A stretch of DNA of 12,784 nt from Ruminococcaceae bacterium UBA1448 (lineage in GTDB: Bacteria > Bacillota > Clostridia > Oscillospirales > Ruminococcaceae), in NCBI GenBank assembly GCA_002329405.1, contig DCTE01000090.1, forward strand, positions 6,756 through 19,539, written 5' to 3'. Made by a program: the position numbers and the translations under genes. How positions within the stretch are numbered: position 1 is the stretch's first letter; each line of letters opens with the position of its first letter. Of the stretch, positions 1-5,872 are shown one piece after another. The notes beneath the pieces were generated by a model, which saw only the letters and a program-made list of their open reading frames with translations, was not told the DNA's origin and did no database searches.

Positions 1-1358
1 CTCTGATAGCTATTGTAAGCGGAAGCAGTGGTAAAATCATCTGCTGTAACTGCATTCAGGCATTCCATCAGCAGGTTAGCCCATTCACTTTCATCAAGCT
101 CATCTTCGCCAATGTAAGATCCATCAACGTATTTATCATACTGCTGCATCAGGTATACAAGGTGAGAGGAAGAAAGCTGTCCATAATTAGCTGTTCCAAC
201 AGAATCAAACAGATCAGAAACCAATCCCTCAAAATTGTACTCGTCGTTACCGTTGTATTTATAAGAATACGAGGAAAGGAAGTCCTTTTCATCAATGTTG
301 GTAGCTGCCAAAGTACCGTTCCAGGTATATCTCATCAGACCAAGTTCAACCAAGAAATCCTCATATTCCTGAATAACATCTACACGGGCATCATAATAAC
401 CACCAAGACCAAGAACAGCATCATTCTGGTCAAGAGTATTATTGTCGGTAGAAATGTTACCTAAAATGGTAATAAGAGCTCTTGCATCAGCATTGCTGAC
501 CAAGCCAGTATAAATATTACCATTATATACTTTTCTGAAAGCAGCATCATCCCATGCTTCTTCAAACTGCATTACACCATTTTGAGTAGTAAAATAGTCA
601 TATGCATAGACATTTCCGTTTTCAACAGTTACGCCTTCTCGGGAAAGAGCATCGGTAACCAGCTCGCCATCGCCATAAGCATAGCTATATTTATACTGAT
701 AACGAGTATTAACACTCACAGTACCATTGGTATTCTGAGTAAAATTAGACTGAATCTCAGCAAAATGGAGTTCATTCAGTTTATCTCGAACTTTACCTTC
801 GATTTCTTCATAAGAATAAATAAGGCCATTGTTCGTGTAAACGTCGTTATTATTGGTGTATGCATGCTCTGTATGGACATCTGCTTTATACTGGCCGATA
901 GTAGTTGTTGTTACATCATCAGTAAATCCAGTTCCTGTTACAGGCGTAGCAATAGTTGAATAAAACACTTCATAAGGAATCTGAGTATTAGTATAAGTCA
1001 GAGAATGCTTATAAATAACCTCATTATCATTATTTTTCCAAACATACCCAAGTGCGTTCTGAGCTGCATCCCAAATTGCATTGCCATTTTCTGCAGATTG
1101 AGCAACCAGATCGTCCATGTTTTCATATGGCAGGCCAATATATTCAGCAGCAGCTTTTTCAATGGTCTGATTAGTGTAAGGATTATATGCGGTATAATTA
1201 TCAGTGTCGGCAAAGGTTACGGTTGCTGCCTGATAAGATGTATATGGATCATTACCATAAACAACGTGACTGGAAGCTGCATCAGCAGTTACAGCAGCAC
1301 CGAATACAGAAAAAGCGGTAGTTCCAGCAAGAGCCAGAGCGAGAATTCTCTTTTTCAT
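1..1358 (-). CDS. Large secreted surface (S-layer-like) protein, 5' part, runs off left edge
   Basis: The ATG at 1356-1358 (minus strand) follows a TGGAGGATG ribosome binding site, and 452 codons read open to the window edge; the 3' end is missing. The N-terminus MKKRILALALAGTTAFSV, followed by FGAAVTADA, is a classical Sec signal peptide (K-K-R, hydrophobic core, A-x-A cleavage site near residue 27), so the product should be exported. The mature part is rich in Asn, Thr, Tyr and Asp and poor in Cys, as in S-layer and other abundant surface proteins. No enzyme motif was recognised. Residues about 319-452 (YYDARVDVIQEYEDFL, then LVYLMQQYDKY near 400, then SEWANLL and LNAVTADDF) match a block in the protein encoded at 10379-12784, so the two are paralogs. 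Secretion is well supported; the S-layer role is inference from composition, length and codon use. It could instead be an adhesin or a polysaccharide-binding protein. Confidence 0.8.
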   Translation of the reverse strand, partial: MKKRILALALAGTTAFSVFGAAVTADAASSHVVYGNDPYTSYQAATVTFADTDNYTAYNPYTNQTIEKAAAEYIGLPYENMDDLVAQSAENGNAIWDAAQNALGYVWKNNDNEVIYKHSLTYTNTQIPYEVFYSTIATPVTGTGFTDDVTTTTIGQYKADVHTEHAYTNNNDVYTNNGLIYSYEEIEGKVRDKLNELHFAEIQSNFTQNTNGTVSVNTRYQYKYSYAYGDGELVTDALSREGVTVENGNVYAYDYFTTQNGVMQFEEAWDDAAFRKVYNGNIYTGLVSNADARALITILGNISTDNNTLDQNDAVLGLGGYYDARVDVIQEYEDFLVELGLMRYTWNGTLAATNIDEKDFLSSYSYKYNGNDEYNFEGLVSDLFDSVGTANYGQLSSSHLVYLMQQYDKYVDGSYIGEDELDESEWANLLMECLNAVTADDFTTASAYNSYQ

Positions 1359-1385
1359 TTCGAATTTCATCCTCCATAAATAGTT
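1293..1385 (-). repeat. Left copy of 93-bp inverted 5' block (RBS, start codon, signal peptide)
   Basis: Read on the minus strand, this block matches 10352-10444 at 90 of 93 positions, including an unbroken 56-bp run from AACTATTTATGG through the first ten codons. The three differences (CTT/CTC, GCT/GCC, GTA/GTC) are third-position and synonymous. It covers 27 nt of 5' UTR and the first 22 codons. Similarity stops abruptly at both ends. It forms a long inverted repeat with the right copy around a segment of about 9 kb. Confidence 0.95.
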
Positions 1386-1502
1386 TTGTTGTCCTTTCCG
1401 TTTTCGCGATTCGGAAACGGTGGATGGGACTTTTCACCTTGCAAACATCCAACCGAAAGCTGTTGGGGTAGCGTTCTCTGTGTGTCTCAAGGCTATGGCT
1501 AG

Positions 1503-1531
1503 ATTATAGCAAAAAAAAACGCCGCCGTAAA
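1503..1531 (-). promoter_or_regulatory. Candidate proximal promoter of the left surface-protein gene
   Basis: On the minus strand TTTACG (1526-1531), 17 bases, then a perfect TATAAT (1503-1508). Transcription would start near 1496 and give a 5' UTR of about 138 nt. That UTR has small hairpins, for example CCAAC/GTTGG (1449-1453 with 1462-1466) and CCGTTT/AAACGG (1398-1403 with 1415-1420), consistent with a stabilised leader on an abundant mRNA. The -35 is weak and lies inside the terminator stem, so use of this promoter is uncertain. Confidence 0.5.
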
Positions 1532-1560
1532 GCCCTTTTGGGCAATTTCGGCGGTTTTTT
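1511..1560 (-). terminator. Strong bidirectional hairpin terminator
   Basis: CCGCCG/CGGCGG outer and GCCC/GGGC inner stems (arms 1522-1535 and 1540-1554, with small bulges) close a TTTT loop. On the minus strand the hairpin is followed by nine U residues (complement of 1511-1519), and on the plus strand by six. It lies between a good upstream promoter (1722-1750) and the left surface-protein start codon. It therefore either ends a separate short transcript or attenuates a long leader. It could also stop read-through from the recombinase gene. Confidence 0.8.
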
Positions 1561-1716
1561 GTTTTAACCGGGGGTACAAAAACTTTTTTCAGAACTTATT
1601 TACAAATCGTAATTTTTGATGCAACAGATGGGGTTTTTCCTGACACTAATGTATTTACGGGGCTTTTCAAAATCTCTGGATAAACCCCTATCTTGTGGTA
1701 TAACCCCTTGTTGATA
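1512..1716 (-). ncRNA. Possible ~200-nt structured RNA or attenuated leader
   Basis: This minus-strand stretch begins just downstream of a TTGCCA-17-TATTAT promoter and ends in an intrinsic terminator, the layout of a small RNA gene or a terminator-controlled leader. It contains no convincing open reading frame. Two G-rich strands (around 1698-1709 and 1680-1691, each with AGGGGTT) can each pair with the same AACCCC strand (about 1625-1638), giving two mutually exclusive folds. It does not match any RNA family I recognise (not T-box, SRP or tmRNA). Promoter and terminator are visible; the existence of an RNA is inference. Confidence 0.35.
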
Positions 1717-1721
1717 GCTCT

Positions 1722-1750
1722 ATAATAGCACATATTGGGAGTTTTGGCAA
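1722..1750 (-). promoter_or_regulatory. Strong distal sigma-A-type promoter, minus strand
   Basis: TTGCCA (1745-1750), a 17-base spacer, then TATTAT (1722-1727): five of six consensus bases in each box at ideal spacing. Transcription would start near 1715 and run leftward through the structured region and terminator toward the left surface-protein gene. Confidence 0.7.
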
Positions 1751-2050
1751 GAGTTTTGCACAATATTTCACATTATTTTGCTGCATCCATCACCTGTTAT
1801 TCATACAGTCAGCCGCTGCACACATTTATTTATATGGAAAGAAAATCTGCCAGATGGATTTCTGACGGGGAAAAGGGCTGGTCCGGCCGGATTTCTTTCG
1901 TCAATTTGACGATACTTTTTCAATGCAGTCAAGAGACGGCCGCCTCCCCGGGGGATTGGGCGCATTTTGCAGCTCTTTTCCCTTGTTTTCTCCCTTTTGG
2001 CCGTTCGATTTGTGTCGGATTTTGTATAACCGGATGGATAGCGGATACTT
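1751..2050. other. Non-coding stretch between recombinase gene and leftward promoter
   Basis: I see no gene here. Open frames on both strands (1735-2154 plus, 1801-2151 minus) lack a ribosome binding site and family resemblance. The region holds a perfect 15-base palindrome, TCGTCAA-T-TTGACGA (1898-1912), and a 10-base palindrome TCCGGCCGGA (1882-1891), either of which could bind a protein. No clear terminator follows the recombinase stop; the first strong one on that strand is at 1511-1560. Confidence 0.5.
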
Positions 2051-3997
2051 TTATACTGTTTCCGATAAATTCTGAATATATTTTTCTTTCTCCCCCGGTA
2101 TACCGTCCAGCTGATCGAGCAGACAGGCCGCCCGGCGCTTTTCTTCTTCATTAGAATGTGCGTAAACGTTCATCGTTGTGGACAGTTCAGCGTGGCCCAG
2201 CAGTTCCTGTACATCCCGGGGGGATGCGCCGCCCCGCAGCAGGTTGGTTGTATAGGTGTGCCGGAGCAGATGAAAATGAAATGCCGGGATGCCTGCCGCC
2301 TGTGCAGCTCGCCGACAGGTCTTTTCCACCAGGTCAGGGCTGACCATTGTCCCGTCTTTCTGGCGGCAGACAAAGTTGACTGGCTGCATCTGCTCACTGT
2401 CTGCCGGTTGGGTGGTCACAACATAATGCTGCCGGCCGTTCTCGGTCAGCAGCGTGCAGTAATTTTGCAATGGAAAGCCGGTCCTTCCTGCATTTTGTAA
2501 AATATTGTGCAATTTTTCCCCAAACAGCACCTTCCGTGCCTTTCCGTTCTTGGGTGTACTCAGTTCCATCCGGTGGGTGGCACCATTATACCGCAGGCTT
2601 TTGCGGACGGTCAGGATTCTTCTTTCCATATTAATATCTTCCCAGCTCAGACCACACGCTTCGCCGACCCGCAGCCCGGTATAATAGGCAATTTCCACCG
2701 GCAGCAAAACCGGGCTTTCCGCCAGTGCCTGACAAAGCGCGGTATACTGTTGGTGACTGAGCGTCTTCTGCGGGTCTTCCGCCGTCATGCCGAGCAGCCC
2801 GGTATTGCCCTGTAAACTGAGGGTGACATTTTCCATCGGGCTGACACTCAGCAGCCGCCCGGGAAAAACCGCATACCGGAACGCCCCCTGCAATACCGCC
2901 CGATAGATGCGCAGATAACCTGCGCTCAGCCGTTTGCCGCCACGCCCCGTTTCCTCGCGGCTCAGCCGGTCAAAATAGTTTTGCAGGTCCGCTGCCGTTA
3001 TCTCCCGCAGTCCCCGTACTGCGATCGGGTCCTGTCCGATTCGGCCGGCAATATTTTGATACAGCATCAGCGTCCCATTTGACCGGTTGCTTTTGCGTAC
3101 CTCTTCCAGCCACATCTCCAGCAGTTCTTTCAGTTTCATCCGTCTGCCCTCAGGGCGCAGCCCGTTTTTGTATTCAAAAACCGCCCGCCGCAGATGTTCT
3201 TCCGCTTCCTCACGGCTCTCCCCGCCGGCAAATTCCCGCTGGACCGGTTTCCCGTGTTCTCCCGCAAGGTAAAAACGGTAATACCATCGCCCGCCCCGTC
3301 TGCGCAGTGACCCGGTTCTGCCTGGGATAAATCCTTCACCTGATGCCGCCCGCCGCATCGCTTCTAGGCAGCTTTCTGCTTTCTCTCCCCATAGAAAAGG
3401 CAGGCATTCGGCAATTTTACGGATATTTTCGGTATTGCGGGTCATTTTGCGGCGGAACAGCTCATTGATTGCGGCATTTCGGACAGCGTTATCCTGTGCG
3501 GATAAATCAGACGAAACGTTCATGGTCCGCAGCTCCCGGTCGGCCTCCGACCAGTTGCCCGCAATCCCGCCGAAAATGTCGATCAGATATCCCAGGGCTT
3601 GACAAAGGGCTGCTTCGTTATTCGGGGAAAGATCAGCGCGATCCAGCCGGTCGATGAATCCACGGAGTTTGTCCTGAAGCAATATCTGATGTTTTGCCGG
3701 CATGGCAGTGCTGCCTTTTTTTTGATCATCCAGCAGCCTGTCGACGTCTGTCCCCAAAATCTCCGCAATCGCCGTCAGCGTTCCCTTTTTGGGCAGGGTC
3801 TTTCTCGATTCATACCGTTGTATGGTCGACCGGCTGACACCCAGCCGCTGTGCCATCTCCCGGACAGAAATTCCCGCTGCCAGCCGTATTTTGCGGATAC
3901 GAAGGCCAACCGGCTGCTGTTGCAGAGAGGCAGCAGACTTTTCAGCAGCAGGGCAGGGGGTGGACAGGTGGGCAGGCTCGGATTGATAACGATTCAT
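2051..3997 (-). CDS. XRE-type HTH fused to tyrosine recombinase (648 aa)
   Basis: A site-specific DNA recombinase with its own regulator-like head. Residues 31-90 form a Cro/CI-type helix-turn-helix (ISVREMAQRLGVSRSTIQRYE). After a linker region of about 130 residues, 226-282 resembles the arm-DNA-binding domain of Tn916-type integrases (RGGRWYYRFYL), 287-390 the SAM-like core-binding domain, and 415-630 the catalytic domain. The full catalytic set is visible: Arg443 (TGLRVGE), Lys483, His576 and Arg579 (HLLRH), His602 (LGHAELSTT) and Tyr612 (nucleophile, MNVYAH), so it should be active. Typical integrases are about 380-420 aa; the extra length is the HTH and linker. The start at 3997 has AAGGAG nine bases upstream. 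No excisionase, relaxase or phage genes accompany it, so it is not an obvious integrated element. It is divergent from the ligase-argS operon and lies between two inverted surface-protein 5' ends; control of their inversion is a hypothesis. The gene is GC-richer than the surface genes. Confidence 0.9.
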   Translation of the reverse strand: MNRYQSEPAHLSTPCPAAEKSAASLQQQPVGLRIRKIRLAAGISVREMAQRLGVSRSTIQRYESRKTLPKKGTLTAIAEILGTDVDRLLDDQKKGSTAMPAKHQILLQDKLRGFIDRLDRADLSPNNEAALCQALGYLIDIFGGIAGNWSEADRELRTMNVSSDLSAQDNAVRNAAINELFRRKMTRNTENIRKIAECLPFLWGEKAESCLEAMRRAASGEGFIPGRTGSLRRRGGRWYYRFYLAGEHGKPVQREFAGGESREEAEEHLRRAVFEYKNGLRPEGRRMKLKELLEMWLEEVRKSNRSNGTLMLYQNIAGRIGQDPIAVRGLREITAADLQNYFDRLSREETGRGGKRLSAGYLRIYRAVLQGAFRYAVFPGRLLSVSPMENVTLSLQGNTGLLGMTAEDPQKTLSHQQYTALCQALAESPVLLPVEIAYYTGLRVGEACGLSWEDINMERRILTVRKSLRYNGATHRMELSTPKNGKARKVLFGEKLHNILQNAGRTGFPLQNYCTLLTENGRQHYVVTTQPADSEQMQPVNFVCRQKDGTMVSPDLVEKTCRRAAQAAGIPAFHFHLLRHTYTTNLLRGGASPRDVQELLGHAELSTTMNVYAHSNEEEKRRAACLLDQLDGIPGEKEKYIQNLSETV

Positions 3998-4017
3998 CTG
4001 TTCGGTCTCCTTTTTGC

Positions 4018-4036
4018 TTTACTATAGCATAGTAAA
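4018..4036. promoter_or_regulatory. Palindromic operator over recombinase promoter
   Basis: Perfect inverted repeat TTTACTAT-AGC-ATAGTAAA, 8-bp arms with a 3-base centre, 20 bases upstream of the recombinase start codon. It overlaps the -10 box and spacer of the candidate promoter at 4021-4050. The placement and symmetry fit binding of a dimeric XRE protein, most simply the recombinase's own HTH domain acting as an autorepressor. The palindrome is seen; the binding partner is inferred. Confidence 0.65.
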
Positions 4037-4050
4037 ACTGTGAAGTGCAA
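4021..4050 (-). promoter_or_regulatory. Candidate recombinase promoter
   Basis: On the minus strand TTGCAC (4045-4050), 18 bases, TATAGT (4021-4026). The downstream mRNA would be nearly leaderless apart from the AAGGAG ribosome binding site. It overlaps the palindrome at 4018-4036. Confidence 0.55.
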
Positions 4051-4132
4051 TTTTACAGCCTATCGTTTGCTGTCTTTTTGATTCTTTTACCGACAATTTC
4101 TGCCTGGGAAAATCATTTACACCCGGAAACCA

Positions 4133-4161
4133 TTGAAATTAGACCGCCGGTGTGGTATGAT
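4133..4161 (+). promoter_or_regulatory. Promoter of the ligase-DUF1934-argS-ychF operon
   Basis: TTGAAA (4133-4138), a 17-base spacer, then TATGAT (4156-4161): a good sigma-A promoter. Transcription would start near 4168 and leave a leader of about 87 nt before the ATG at 4255. Its position also rules out the longer upstream reading of the first gene. Confidence 0.7.
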
Positions 4162-4254
4162 AGAATGTACTTATTATGGTATTTTGCGCACTGCGCACTG
4201 GAATGGCCAGCAATCCTTAGCTGTCCCCAGTTTGTACCGGAAAGGAAGGCATAT

Positions 4255-5331
4255 ATGGCAAAAAAACGTATTGCCATTCTGTTCGGAGGCACCTCCCCCG
4301 AACACGATATTTCCTGCATGTCGGCATGGTTCCTGCTCCGCAACATGCCGGCAAAATATGAAACAGTCTGTATCGGCATCACCCGAAAGGGTCGAATGCT
4401 GTATTATCCCGGTGATGTGGATGGTATCCGCTCGGGAGCCTGGGAGTCTTACCCCGACAGCTGCAGCTGTATTTTCAGTACCGACGATTCAAAAACCGGT
4501 ATCTATAAACTGATGAACGACGGCAGTGCTTCCTATTTGGGTTTGGACTGCGTTTTCCCGGTACTATATGGTAAGCGCGGGGAAGACGGCAAGTTTCAGG
4601 GTATTCTGGAATGTTCCGGTATCCCATTTGTCGGTGCGGGAGCCTGTACCTCCGCGCTGTGTATGGATAAAGGGTTCGCCCACATGATTCTGACCGCTTC
4701 CGGCATCAAAATGTCCCGTTATATTACCGTCCGGCGGGATGAACGGCTGGATATTCCGTCGCTGGTCAAACAGATTCAATACAGCTTTGGCTTCCCGGTC
4801 TATGTTAAGCCTGCCTGTTCCAATACTGCCGGTGGTGTCTTTCATGCGTCCTGCCCGGAAGATCTGGAACGTGCCGTCAAGATGGCGTTTGTTCATGACA
4901 ATAAAGTACTGATCAAGGAAGCAATCCATGGCCGGCAGATTAAGTGCGGCCTGATTGGAAATGATCTCTCCAATCTGGAGGTTTCTCCGCTGGGAGAAAT
5001 CTGTTTTGACCCGAGTTTTGTCCCCCGTACCGCCTATGAATCCGCACCTCAGCAGCTGCAAATTCCTGCTGATCTTTCAGACGAAGCGGCTGATGCCATC
5101 CGGCGGGCTGCCCTGCGCGCATTTGACGCGGTGGAATGTGCCGGCGTGGCTTCCATCGACTTCTTCCTGACGGAAGACGGACAGGTCTATCTCAATCAGT
5201 TCAATACCGTCCCCGGTTATTCGTCAGTCAGCATCTTCCCGCGGCTGTGGGAAGCGGCGGGCGTATCCATGCCGGAACTGATCGACCGGCTGATTCAGCT
5301 CGCGTTTGAAAAGTCTGACGTTGAATACTGA
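4255..5331 (+). CDS. Divergent D-alanine--D-alanine ligase-like ATP-grasp protein (358 aa)
   Basis: The ATG at 4255 follows AAGGAAGG; the in-frame extension to 4045 runs through the promoter and was rejected. The fold is clearly Ddl/Van ligase: GGTSPEHDIS at residues 11-20, FPVLYGKRGEDG at 101-112, ATP-grasp KPA at 185-187, IDFFLTEDG at 301-309, NTVPG at 317-321 and a C-terminal ELIDRLIQLA. Genuine Ddl joins two D-Ala for peptidoglycan. Here several usually invariant positions differ: His to Tyr105 in the VLHG motif, the GSS serine loop replaced by NTA (190-192), Glu to Gln228 (HGRQI), and the Mg-binding Glu before NT replaced by Gln315 (NQFNT). The omega loop (251-263) also lacks the usual Tyr pattern. 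It is first in an operon with DUF1934, argS and ychF. It may have altered substrate specificity or be a paralog with another role; a D-Ala-D-Ala activity should not be assumed. Confidence 0.85.
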   Translation: MAKKRIAILFGGTSPEHDISCMSAWFLLRNMPAKYETVCIGITRKGRMLYYPGDVDGIRSGAWESYPDSCSCIFSTDDSKTGIYKLMNDGSASYLGLDCVFPVLYGKRGEDGKFQGILECSGIPFVGAGACTSALCMDKGFAHMILTASGIKMSRYITVRRDERLDIPSLVKQIQYSFGFPVYVKPACSNTAGGVFHASCPEDLERAVKMAFVHDNKVLIKEAIHGRQIKCGLIGNDLSNLEVSPLGEICFDPSFVPRTAYESAPQQLQIPADLSDEAADAIRRAALRAFDAVECAGVASIDFFLTEDGQVYLNQFNTVPGYSSVSIFPRLWEAAGVSMPELIDRLIQLAFEKSDVEY

Positions 5332-5362
5332 TCCACCCGCAAAGAAAGGAAGGACAGGCCTG

Positions 5363-5830
5363 ATGGAAAAACAGCATCCAAAACGCAAACATCCGGTATC
5401 CATCTCAATCAAAGGTATCTACCACCCGGATGGCGATGATGAACCGATGGAAGCCGAGTTAATCACCGATGGCTATATGTACCGCCTCGGCGGGCACTGG
5501 TATGTGACCTATGTTGAAACCGAAACGACCGGCTATGAAGGCTGTATTACTACCTTGAAGGTCGCCGCGGATGACTCGGGCGAAAACAGCCATGTGGTGA
5601 CCCTGACACGCAAGGGGGATGCCTCTTCCCATCTGATTATGCAGCAGGGAACCCGTACGCTGGGGAGCTACAATGTATTCGGCAATACAATGGAAATCGG
5701 TGTCTACACAGATGATATGGAGTATCAGTTCGGTGAAAACGGCGGCCGGTTTCATCTGCATTATACGCTGGATATGAATACCAATCTGCTGAGTGAAAAC
5801 GAGCTCACGATTGAAGTAACGCCGGTCTGA
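5363..5830 (+). CDS. DUF1934 (YwiB-like) beta-barrel protein (155 aa)
   Basis: Small cytoplasmic protein of unknown biochemical role. The start at 5363 (MEKQHPKRKHPVSISIKG) was chosen because GAAAGGAAGG lies just upstream; the longer frame from 5306 would overlap the preceding gene by 26 bases. Features typical of the DUF1934/YwiB family are visible: YVETETTGYEGCITTLKV (about residues 49-66), LTRKG, an alternating strand pattern predicting a calycin-like barrel, MEIGVYTDD and the terminal strand NELTIEVTPV. In Bacillus the relative ywiB also sits directly before argS, so this is a conserved pairing, here 42 bases apart. No signal peptide or membrane segment. Family assignment is confident; function is unknown. 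Confidence 0.85.
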   Translation: MEKQHPKRKHPVSISIKGIYHPDGDDEPMEAELITDGYMYRLGGHWYVTYVETETTGYEGCITTLKVAADDSGENSHVVTLTRKGDASSHLIMQQGTRTLGSYNVFGNTMEIGVYTDDMEYQFGENGGRFHLHYTLDMNTNLLSENELTIEVTPV

Positions 5831-5872
5831 ACCCGGCGGCCGGAATATCCCGGCCTGGAAAGGAGAACGATT

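Noticed and set aside
1512..1716. Identification of the ~200-nt RNA as 6S RNA or a T-box
   Set aside because: Length suits 6S RNA, but I could not find a long end-to-end duplex with a central bubble, and no T-box sequence or tRNA-synthetase gene follows on that strand.
1735..2154. 139-codon plus-strand frame between the left leader and recombinase gene
   Set aside because: No ribosome binding site, overlaps the recombinase 3' end, and no recognisable protein features.
2051..4050. Integrated prophage or conjugative element
   Set aside because: Only the recombinase gene is present; no excisionase, structural, relaxase or replication genes, no tRNA target and no direct att-like repeats were found within the window.
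4045..4254. Upstream extension of the Ddl-like gene to an earlier ATG
   Set aside because: The extension runs across a good promoter (4133-4161) and adds 70 residues not seen in the family; the ATG at 4255 has a strong ribosome binding site and begins with the family-typical MAKKRIAILFGG.
5831..5872. Leader regulation (T-box) of argS
   Set aside because: The gap is only 42 bases and contains little beyond a ribosome binding site.
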